Source of the DNA: Prosthecobacter debontii
Lineage (GTDB): Bacteria > Verrucomicrobiota > Verrucomicrobiia > Verrucomicrobiales > Akkermansiaceae
Assembly (NCBI GenBank): GCA_945885485.1
Contig: CAMCYT010000201.1
Location: forward strand, 1-5,044
Direction: 5' to 3'
Length of the DNA: 5,044 nt
A model generated the notes under the pieces. It worked only from the letters and a program-made list of their open reading frames with translations, searched no databases and was not told the origin of the DNA. The position numbers and the translations under genes were made by a program. Of this stretch, positions 1-5,044 are shown in pieces; the stretch's first letter is position 1, and each line of letters begins with the position of its first letter.

Positions 1-345
1 TGCTAGGACTCGCTTGTGTACGGTTGGTTCTATTTCTGTGAATGATTTCGCCTGTGAGCCGATTTTTGCTCCAATCCGATTGTTGTGACTATCCATCTTA
101 CTAGTAGCGGTGCCTTTCGATTCCATGAGAAAGGTTGTGAGTTTGACTGCCCATTCGCCAACCGTATAGGACACCACGGCACTTGCTAAGGTGTGTCGAT
201 ACGCATCGAGTGGACCGTTTCCTCCGCCATCAAGGTCTGATTGTAAAACGCACGTCCACGTGTAGATCAATACGCAGAGTGGAAAAATGCAGATGGCGAA
301 AGCTATGGCTGCGAGCTTGAGCAAGAGTTTGCGTTTTTTGGTCAC
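1..345 (-). CDS. Partial membrane-anchored protein with a DUF6973-like RH...MDxxNN domain (N-terminal 115 residues)
   Basis: The frame is open from a GTG at 345-343 to the left edge, so the C-terminus is missing. An in-frame TGA lies five codons upstream of the GTG, and no ATG lies between, so GTG is the only ordinary start. The product begins with a basic MTKKRK and then a strongly hydrophobic stretch at about residues 7-34 containing C19, C24 and C32. This fits a membrane anchor with the rest outside; there is no good lipobox. After a glycine-rich turn (39-44) comes a conserved-looking pattern: D47-A48-Y49-R50-H51, then E75, then M84-D85-x-x-N88-N89-x-x-G92. It resembles a bacterial domain of unknown function that I recall as DUF6973, whose members carry DAFRH and MDxxNN motifs; its activity is not known to me. 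The gene starts 60 nt after the pyrophosphatase stop on the same strand, so it may be co-transcribed. No Shine-Dalgarno sequence is visible. Coding status is fairly sure; the family name is from memory. Confidence 0.72.
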   Translation of the reverse strand, partial: MTKKRKLLLKLAAIAFAICIFPLCVLIYTWTCVLQSDLDGGGNGPLDAYRHTLASAVVSYTVGEWAVKLTTFLMESKGTATSKMDSHNNRIGAKIGSQAKSFTEIEPTVHKRVLA

Positions 346-384
346 TGAATCAGGAACTCAATTTTTGTCTTTCTCGCTTCACGC

Positions 385-405
385 GGCTGCCTCGGCGATG
401 CAGCC
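385..405 (-). terminator. Hairpin directly after the pyrophosphatase stop codon
   Basis: A perfect 6-bp stem (GGCTGC/GCAGCC) with a 9-nt loop starts at the base next to the TAG stop of the pyrophosphatase gene. Read in the transcript direction, the bases after the stem are GCGTGAAGCGAGAAAGAC, so the U-tract of a classical intrinsic terminator is missing. It could be a weak terminator, a 3'-end stabiliser, or an attenuator between the pyrophosphatase and the membrane-protein gene that starts 40 nt further on. The stem is seen directly; the function is a guess. Confidence 0.3.
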
Positions 406-2091
406 CTACCTACTCCCATGTTCAATCGCATCGCAGATGGCGGGGAAGATTTGGCGCTTTCTTGAGACGACTCCGGGAGCGGCGTATAGGGTATCGTCAA
501 TGCGTGTGAATGGCAGGGCGGCGATAATTTTTTCAGGGCCGACGGCAAGAACCATGCTTTTGAGCAGTGCAACATCGGTGATAACTAAGACAGCAATGTT
601 GTAGCCTTTTTCAAATTGAAGATCGCGCAGGGCTTTTTCTAACTCATCGCGTCGGGCTTTGAAGCCGTGGAGATCACGTTCTTCGACTTGAGATACGCTG
701 ATGAACATGCCTTGTTCGTTAAATTCTTTGCGGTCGGTGTGGATGATTTCAGCGGTGGTTCCGTTTGCCATGAGTGAGCCGACGGCGAAAAATTCTGCAG
801 CGAATTCTTTAGCATCAACGCGTGCGATTCCGCTGAGCCAGGTCAGCATTTTTTTATCGAGCGCGGTGGTGGTAGGAGATGTTAGGCACAGGGTATCGGA
901 AACAATGCCGCCGCAGAGACAGAGCGCGACGCCGGGTGCGGGGATGAGATCCCTGTGGAAAAATTTACGAGCGACGAGAGTGCAAGTTGATCCAACCGGT
1001 TCGTTGAGGTAACGAATAGGCTCGCGCGAAACAAGATCGCCGGAGAGGCGGTGGTGGTCGATGACTTCGGTGATCGTGGCTTCTTCGATACCGGTGACGG
1101 CCTGGGCGTATTCGTTGTGATCGACGAGGGCGAAACGTAGTTTCGGTGGATCGACGAGGTCAGATTTTGCGATGACACCGACCATGGCATCCGAGCCAGC
1201 TTCCATGACGGGAAACAGGTCTTGGTCGACGGCGACGAGTTCTTTGCGGATTTTTGAAACGGGTTCTTTGGAGTTCACCGAGATGAACTTGGTTTCCATC
1301 ACGTGGCGCACCGTGCGCGAGCAGCGGATGAGTGTGCTGGCGCTGGCCGTGTCTTGGCGGCAACGCAGGAGAACAGTTCCTTTGGAAATAGCGAAGTCTT
1401 GGATTTCTTGGGAAACCACATTTTGTCCCGTGACTAACAACGCGCGTGCGCCGGACTCGATGGCAAGGCGTTGAACGATGGGTCGGTCTCCGCAGATCAC
1501 GAGGAAATTTCTGAGGTTACCTTCTTCCTTTGCATGTTTGAGACGATCTTTCACCGTGTCTTGAGAGGAGGCTCCGACCAGGAGAATGAGGTCTTCTTCT
1601 TCGTCCTGATCACAAATTGTTGCGCCTAAACTTTCTGCATCTAGAGTTTTAGCGAGGTTATTGAGCGAGGCGTGCACGGTCCGGACGCTGATGCCCTCGG
1701 TGTTTGCTGGGAGGAGAAGTTTGAGTAAGTTGAAGTATTGAAGCATCCCGGCAACTGTGCCGTCTTCATTCATGACAGGCACGCAGCGAACCGATGCGCC
1801 GAGCATCCGATTATAGGCAGTGAGGAAAGTATCAGACGGGCGGACGGAAATGACCTCGCGTTTGCAGATCATTCCCGCATTGGTGCGTGCATCAGTGAGA
1901 AGTTCTGGAGCTTCGAATCCCGCTTTTTCGAGCACCCATCTGGTGCGTTGTGAGATATCGCCGCAGCGGGCTGCTATCGCATCGGGCTCATCACCACAGG
2001 CACGTAGCAAGGCAGCATGACCGATGGCAGAGCAAACCGCATCGGTATCGGGATTTTTATGTCCAATGACGTAAAAGGGGAACATCGCCAT
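406..2091 (-). CDS. CBS/DRTGG-containing manganese-dependent inorganic pyrophosphatase (family II)
   Basis: This 561-residue cytoplasmic enzyme hydrolyses pyrophosphate to two phosphates. The N-terminal DHH half has the metal-binding motif H11-x-x-x-D15-x-D17 (GHKNPDTD). A regulatory insert follows: CBS 1 at about 73-127, a DRTGG domain at about 157-255 (with GDRPIVQ near 201), and CBS 2 at about 260-314. The catalytic half resumes with V-D324-H325-N-E, D345-H346-H347, and G-G-I-V-S-D399-T. The DHHA2 domain (about 430-557) ends in the substrate-binding signature S543-R-K-R-Q547. Ordinary family II enzymes are about 310 residues; the extra length is the insert, as in clostridial CBS-pyrophosphatases, which are inhibited by AMP/ADP and activated by ATP or diadenosine polyphosphates. 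All key residues appear intact. ATG at 2091 is chosen; a second ATG two codons in (2085) is equally possible, since neither has a Shine-Dalgarno sequence. The gene lies 122 bp downstream of argS on the same strand. Regulation by nucleotides is inferred from the family. Confidence 0.95.
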   Translation of the reverse strand: MAMFPFYVIGHKNPDTDAVCSAIGHAALLRACGDEPDAIAARCGDISQRTRWVLEKAGFEAPELLTDARTNAGMICKREVISVRPSDTFLTAYNRMLGASVRCVPVMNEDGTVAGMLQYFNLLKLLLPANTEGISVRTVHASLNNLAKTLDAESLGATICDQDEEEDLILLVGASSQDTVKDRLKHAKEEGNLRNFLVICGDRPIVQRLAIESGARALLVTGQNVVSQEIQDFAISKGTVLLRCRQDTASASTLIRCSRTVRHVMETKFISVNSKEPVSKIRKELVAVDQDLFPVMEAGSDAMVGVIAKSDLVDPPKLRFALVDHNEYAQAVTGIEEATITEVIDHHRLSGDLVSREPIRYLNEPVGSTCTLVARKFFHRDLIPAPGVALCLCGGIVSDTLCLTSPTTTALDKKMLTWLSGIARVDAKEFAAEFFAVGSLMANGTTAEIIHTDRKEFNEQGMFISVSQVEERDLHGFKARRDELEKALRDLQFEKGYNIAVLVITDVALLKSMVLAVGPEKIIAALPFTRIDDTLYAAPGVVSRKRQIFPAICDAIEHGSR

Positions 2092-2099
2092 ATCTTTTG

Positions 2100-2105
2100 T
2101 TTATA
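2100..2105 (-). promoter_or_regulatory. Possible -10 box (TATAAA) just before the pyrophosphatase gene
   Basis: TATAAA on the minus strand ends 8 nt before the ATG at 2091. If it were a -10 element, transcription would begin almost at the start codon, giving a nearly leaderless mRNA. That would fit the absence of a Shine-Dalgarno sequence. No convincing -35 box is seen at 16-18 nt spacing, so this is weak. The gene could equally be read through from argS. Confidence 0.2.
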
Positions 2106-2131
2106 AGCCCAAAAGTGCAATCTTAAATCTC

Positions 2132-2214
2132 AAGTTTCAAAGTTCAATTTTCAAGGGAAGACAAATGAATAGCCCTAACTCTTATTGTTACTTGAAGATT
2201 GGAATTTGAAATTT
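2132..2214. repeat. AT-rich imperfect inverted repeat between argS and the pyrophosphatase gene
   Basis: Arms at 2132-2155 and 2191-2214 match at 20 of 24 positions when one is reverse-complemented. The loop is 35 nt (2156-2190). The arms are made of short words of the type TTTCAA / TTGAA, repeated at roughly heptamer spacing. The right arm reaches the first base of the argS stop codon (TAA at 2216-2214), so the structure would form right at the 3' end of the argS message. It is AT-rich without a U-tract, so it is not a classical terminator. It may be a dispersed palindromic repeat. The fold is seen in the sequence; the role is unknown. Confidence 0.6.
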
Positions 2215-3959
2215 TACATCCGCTCGGGGCAGCGGATACCTAGGAGGCCAAGGCCTTGTTCGAGAATCGTTGAGGTGAGCTTGCAGAGGGCTAGTCGGCT
2301 GGATTTGAGAGGCTCCTCGGATTTCAGGACGGGGCAGGCCTCGAAAAAGGAATGGAAGGCGCGGGCGAGCTCTAACAAGTAGTTCGCGAGGAGGTTGGGT
2401 CGGTGATCCTCGATGACCATGGGCAAAACCTCGCCGAAGCGGGCAAGCAGGCGAGCGAGGTGGATTTCCTCGAGTTTCTCCAGCCGGATAGCGACGGCTG
2501 AAGCATCAAACTCACCGTCGAATTTGCGGAAAATGGAACGGATGCGGACGCTCGAATACTGCAGGTATGGGGCAGTATCGCCTTGAAGGGCGAGCATGCG
2601 ATCCCATGCAAACACGTAATCGGTGAGGCGATTCTGGGAAAGTTCGGCGAATTTCACCGCGCCGATCCCGACGATTTCCGCGATCTCTTCGGCTTCTTTG
2701 CCTTGAAGTTCCGGGTTCTTTTCGGCAATGGCGGCGGCAGCGCGTTCGACCGCTTCTTCGAGCACATCGGTCAGGCCGACGTTATCGCCAGAGCGAGTTT
2801 TCATGAGTTTTCTGTCTTCGCCGAGAATGGAACCGAAGGAGATGTGGCGGAAGTCGCCGGTTTTTCCCCAACGTTGGGCGGCCTCAAAAATCTGGCGGAA
2901 ATGGAGTTGTTGCGGGACACCGACGACATACCAGATCTGATCCGCGTTCCAGGTATCGATGCGATATTGGATGGTCGCGAGGTCGGTGGTGGCGTAGAGA
3001 AATCCACCATCGGCCTTACGGATGATCGCTGGGTTATCGGTCCATCCGTCTTCGCGGTGGACTTTGAACGGATCTTGACTGGGGTCTTTGGTGTCTTCAG
3101 AAAAAATGCATACCGCGCCGTTGCTTTCGCGGGCGAGGCCTTTTTCGAGAAACTCATCAACCAAGCCGGAAAGCATATCGTTGTAGTAACTTTCTCCCAG
3201 CCAGTGATCGAATTTTACGTCCAAGCGATCATAGATTTTCTGAAGTCCGAACTTTGAAACATCGATGCATTGTTGCCAGATCGCAAGGTTTTCGGGATCT
3301 CCGGCTTGGAGTTTCACAAGTTCGATTTTGCAGGTTTCCAGAACCGACGTATCGTCTTTAGTGGAAGCGTTTACCTCGCGGTAGACGCGGACTAGCTCTT
3401 TGATCGGATCTTGGTCGAGGGCTTCGTGATCCAAGCGGGTTTTCCAACCATGCAGAATCATGCCGAACTGGGTGCCCCAATCGCCGATGTGGTTGTCGGC
3501 AATGACTTCGAAGCCAAGGAAGCGCGCGATGCGGCAGAGGGAATCGCCGATGATGGTCGATCGGATGTGGCCGACATGCATGGGTTTGGCGACATTTGGT
3601 GCAGAGAAATCGACCACAATGCGTTTGCCTTTTCCGAGCTCCGGCGTGCCGAGGCGGGGATCTTTCAACAAGCTTTCCGCGTAGGCGGCGTAAGCTTCTG
3701 GGAGGATGGTGAAATTAATGAAACCCGGGCCGTCAATTTTCGCTGTGGCAAGGCCTTCGATATCGACTGCGTTGAGGATTTGTTCAGCAAGGGCGCGAGG
3801 ATTGGATTTCATCCGCTTCGCCAGAACCATCGCGGAGTTGCTTTGGTAATCGCCGAAACGAAGATCGGCTGCGGTCATGAGGTTGGGCTGGGTCGGTTCG
3901 CCTAAAACCGTTTCAAGGGCTTTGGAGAGGCGTGATTCGAGATTCTGGAGGAGAGTCAT
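2214..3959 (-). CDS. argS: Arginyl-tRNA synthetase
   Basis: A class I aminoacyl-tRNA synthetase that activates arginine with ATP and charges tRNA-Arg in the cytoplasm, releasing AMP and pyrophosphate. The 581 residues match the usual bacterial length. The N-terminal additional domain (about 1-85) includes FGDYQSN-type residues at 36-42. The Rossmann catalytic core carries the HIGH-type motif H128-V-G-H131 after FSAPNVAKPMHVGH, and NHIGDWGTQFG at 156-166. The KMSKS position is occupied by M386-K-T-R-S-G391, the non-canonical form common in bacterial ArgRS. A helical DALR-type anticodon-binding domain (about 455-581) contains YLQYSSVRIRSIFRK and ends in the family-typical PERM. The ATG at 3959 gives the expected N-terminus; no Shine-Dalgarno precedes it. 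The gene lies 184 bp downstream of ptsN and is flanked on both sides by inverted repeats. No damage or missing motif is seen. Confidence 0.98.
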   Translation of the reverse strand: MTLLQNLESRLSKALETVLGEPTQPNLMTAADLRFGDYQSNSAMVLAKRMKSNPRALAEQILNAVDIEGLATAKIDGPGFINFTILPEAYAAYAESLLKDPRLGTPELGKGKRIVVDFSAPNVAKPMHVGHIRSTIIGDSLCRIARFLGFEVIADNHIGDWGTQFGMILHGWKTRLDHEALDQDPIKELVRVYREVNASTKDDTSVLETCKIELVKLQAGDPENLAIWQQCIDVSKFGLQKIYDRLDVKFDHWLGESYYNDMLSGLVDEFLEKGLARESNGAVCIFSEDTKDPSQDPFKVHREDGWTDNPAIIRKADGGFLYATTDLATIQYRIDTWNADQIWYVVGVPQQLHFRQIFEAAQRWGKTGDFRHISFGSILGEDRKLMKTRSGDNVGLTDVLEEAVERAAAAIAEKNPELQGKEAEEIAEIVGIGAVKFAELSQNRLTDYVFAWDRMLALQGDTAPYLQYSSVRIRSIFRKFDGEFDASAVAIRLEKLEEIHLARLLARFGEVLPMVIEDHRPNLLANYLLELARAFHSFFEACPVLKSEEPLKSSRLALCKLTSTILEQGLGLLGIRCPERM

Positions 3960-3983
3960 GGGGTATTACTAAAAGGAAATTTC

Positions 3984-4083
3984 AACCACGGATGAACACG
4001 GATGGACACAGATGGTAGAGAATTTAAAGAGGAGTATTCATCACTCTTTATTTATCTGCGTTCATCTGTGTTTATCCGTGGTT
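3984..4083. repeat. Nested palindromic element upstream of argS, arms with 10-bp internal period
   Basis: The arms at 3984-4015 and 4052-4083 match at 26 of 32 positions after reverse complementing. All six differences are transitions, so most would still pair as G-U in RNA. Each arm is about three tandem 10-bp units of the type ACGGATGAAC. The 36-nt centre contains a second perfect 7-bp stem (TAAAGAG at 4025-4031 with CTCTTTA at 4044-4050, 12-nt loop). The element lies 24 bp upstream of the argS start, between ptsN and argS. Similar 'accacggatgaacacgga' words are, from memory, frequent intergenic repeats in some environmental bacteria, which would make this a REP/MITE-like element. It has no transposase and no evident target duplication. 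What it does is unknown. Confidence 0.8.
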
Positions 4084-4097
4084 CTAATATATATTTG

Positions 4098-4140
4098 CCA
4101 ACGAAGAAGCTGGCTGGAAATAGGTAAGATCGTTGGATCT
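4098..4140. other. Small inverted repeats just after the ptsN stop
   Basis: Two mutually exclusive stems sit within 50 bp after the ptsN stop. One is a compact 5-bp hairpin, AGATC-GTTG-GATCT (4127-4140), 3 nt after the stop. The other is a wider perfect 7-bp pairing of CCAACGA (4098-4104) with TCGTTGG (4130-4136). In the ptsN transcript direction the wider stem is followed by CAAATATATATTAG, AU-rich but not a U-run. A weak terminator or 3' end of ptsN is possible; this is not a confident terminator call. Confidence 0.3.
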
Positions 4141-4143
4141 ATT

Positions 4144-4626
4144 TCAGCAAGGCTCTTTGTCGGTGCGCATGGGTTTGGGATCGAGGATTTCCAAAATCTC
4201 GTCACGGGTATTAGCGGTGGCTAGTTTGCGGAGGACTTCGCCGTTGGTAAACATTTTCGCGATGGTGGCAAGGGTGCGAAGGTGGAGATGGTAGTCTTTT
4301 CTGGGAACGATGAACAAGATGATGAAATACACCGGAGCGTTATCGAGTGCCTGAAAGTTGATTCCTTGTTTGGAACGACCGAAGATGGCGACGACTTCTT
4401 CGAGGGAATCGGAAAATGTATGAGGGATCGCCACGCCAGAGCCAATGCCGGTGCTGATGAGAGCTTCGCGTTCTTCGAGGGCTTTGAGGGTCTCGTCATA
4501 ACAGTCTTTTGGAATATCTCCACGCGCCGTGAGGAAATCCACCAGCTCAACGATGGCAGGCAAATGCTCGGTTGCTTTCAAATCCAGAAGGATGCGATCG
4601 GTATCGAGCAGTTTGGCTAACTTCAT
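4144..4626 (-). CDS. ptsN: PTS EIIA type-2 domain protein, PtsN (EIIA-Ntr)-like
   Basis: A 160-residue single-domain EIIA of the fructose/mannitol (type 2) superfamily, about the size of E. coli PtsN. Such proteins take a phosphoryl group from an HPr-like carrier on a histidine and act mostly as regulators of nitrogen, potassium or cell-envelope functions in the cytoplasm. The phosphorylation site is the conserved STGIGSGVAIPH segment, with active H69. It is followed by a family-typical core: FQALDNAPVYFIILFIVP at about 91-108 and a HLHLRTLATIAKMF helix at 113-126. No EIIB or EIIC domain is attached and no transporter gene adjoins, which favours a regulatory role. The frame extends upstream to a TTG at 4740, but those 38 residues do not look like EIIA, so the ATG at 4626 is preferred. 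Only a weak GAG lies about 10 nt before it. The gene is upstream of argS on the same strand. The ptsN symbol follows domain similarity; a sugar-specific EIIA is less likely. Confidence 0.88.
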   Translation of the reverse strand: MKLAKLLDTDRILLDLKATEHLPAIVELVDFLTARGDIPKDCYDETLKALEEREALISTGIGSGVAIPHTFSDSLEEVVAIFGRSKQGINFQALDNAPVYFIILFIVPRKDYHLHLRTLATIAKMFTNGEVLRKLATANTRDEILEILDPKPMRTDKEPC

Positions 4627-5044
4627 ATAAATCTCGTATTGCAACCTCACCACTATTAGCGGCTGGAAAGCCGGATTTATCGATACTGAGGTGCGTTTGC
4701 AAGAAGTTTTGTAATCGTCAGATTGCCCAAAAGGGTACAAGTATTGATTTTTGATTTGAAAGAAATAGCCACTTTTTAGCTGATAAAATGGCTTCTCCCA
4801 CCGCCGGAGGCTTTGGCTCTAGCTTTGAGATTGAAGTCGGCGCTTTCCTTTCTTAATAATCACAGTTGACGCACTTTTTTAACCCATCAAAGACGACTAG
4901 ACCCTTTGCGTCGCGGGTGGGCGGGGATGAATTAGATATTCGGTAAAAAATGATAAAGATGCTCGCATCCTGAGATTACTTGTAATCCTGTGCACAGGTC
5001 TCTTCCTTCTGGATTTTTTGACGCACGGCCCCGGACGAGGAGTT
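4627..5044. other. Region upstream of ptsN without a secure gene
   Basis: No well-supported gene is seen in these 418 bp. Contents: a 5-bp hairpin CGGCT-GGAA-AGCCG (4660-4673) that would lie in the ptsN leader; an imperfect stem AGCCA/TGGCT (4767-4771 with 4789-4793) enclosing complementary T- and A-rich runs; a 22-codon ATG ORF on the plus strand (4788-4856); GACGCA/TGCGTC arms at 4868-4873 and 4907-4912; a GATTAC-TT-GTAATC palindrome (4974-4987); and the 9-mer TTGACGCAC twice (4866 and 5018). From about 4931 to the right edge a plus frame is open and hydrophobic. The complementary minus frame is open from the edge to a TAA at 4978-4976. One of these may belong to a gene mostly outside the window. 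No clear sigma-70 promoter for ptsN could be picked. Confidence 0.5.

Noticed and set aside
342..575. 77-codon minus-strand ORF inside the pyrophosphatase 3' end
   Set aside because: Out-of-frame shadow within a conserved coding region, overlapping two better-supported genes.
287..604. 105-codon plus-strand ORF spanning the end of the pyrophosphatase and the small membrane gene
   Set aside because: It covers the C-terminal SRKRQ region of the pyrophosphatase on the other strand and the start of the GTG gene; both minus-strand readings are far better supported.
2583..3257. 224-codon plus-strand ORF opposite argS
   Set aside because: It is the complement of a strongly supported ArgRS coding region, and its translation has no recognisable domain; its phase is simply a by-product of argS codon use.
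3411..3905. 164-codon plus-strand ORF opposite the argS N-terminal part
   Set aside because: Antisense shadow of conserved ArgRS motifs, with no start signal and no family resemblance.
3984..4083. CRISPR array or tandem-repeat locus
   Set aside because: The 10-bp units occur only about three times per arm and in opposite orientation; there are no spacers of constant length and no cas genes.
4282..4620. 112-codon plus-strand ORF opposite ptsN
   Set aside because: Exact antisense of the conserved EIIA domain; no independent evidence.
4681..4720. Sigma-70 promoter for ptsN (minus strand, TTGCAA then GATAAA at 15-bp spacing)
   Set aside because: The -10 match is poor and the spacing short; similar-quality matches are expected by chance in this AT-rich leader.
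4627..4740. N-terminal extension of PtsN from a TTG at 4740
   Set aside because: The 38 extra residues resemble no EIIA N-terminus, TTG is a rare start, and the ATG at 4626 gives a protein of family-typical length beginning at the expected beta-strand/helix.

Overview
The window is a compact block of bacterial genes, all readable on the minus strand. In transcription order, right to left, they are a PtsN-type PTS EIIA protein (4626-4144), arginyl-tRNA synthetase (3959-2214), a CBS/DRTGG-regulated family II inorganic pyrophosphatase (2091-406), and the first 115 codons of a small membrane-anchored protein that starts at a GTG (345) and runs off the left edge. GC content is intermediate. There are no insertion sequences, tRNA or rRNA genes, CRISPR arrays or obvious phage genes. 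The plus-strand open frames opposite the genes are shadows.

The organism cannot be fixed from this sequence alone. Four things together bring to mind a member of the PVC group, perhaps Verrucomicrobia: an orphan PtsN-like EIIA, a CBS-type pyrophosphatase, weak or absent Shine-Dalgarno sequences, and intergenic palindromes built from 'accacggatgaacacgga'-like words. That placement is an inference from memory of similar repeats, not a search result.

The genes are housekeeping and regulatory. ArgRS charges tRNA-Arg and releases pyrophosphate. The neighbouring pyrophosphatase hydrolyses pyrophosphate and, through its CBS domains, should respond to adenine nucleotides. The EIIA protein is a phosphorylatable regulator of the nitrogen-PTS type. 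The last gene encodes an N-terminal membrane anchor followed by a D-A-Y-R-H ... M-D-x-x-N-N-x-x-G domain of unknown function.

The most interesting content is between the genes. Both large intergenic gaps hold a long imperfect inverted repeat of similar layout. At 3984-4083, 32-bp arms with a 10-bp internal period enclose a second small hairpin. At 2132-2214, AT-rich 24-bp arms surround a 35-nt loop and run into the argS stop codon. Smaller hairpins follow the pyrophosphatase stop and the ptsN stop. The right end (4627-5044) has no secure gene. It holds ptsN upstream sequence, a few small hairpins, a 22-codon ORF of doubtful reality, and at the very edge an open stretch that could be the start of a divergent membrane protein or the tail of a co-directional gene.
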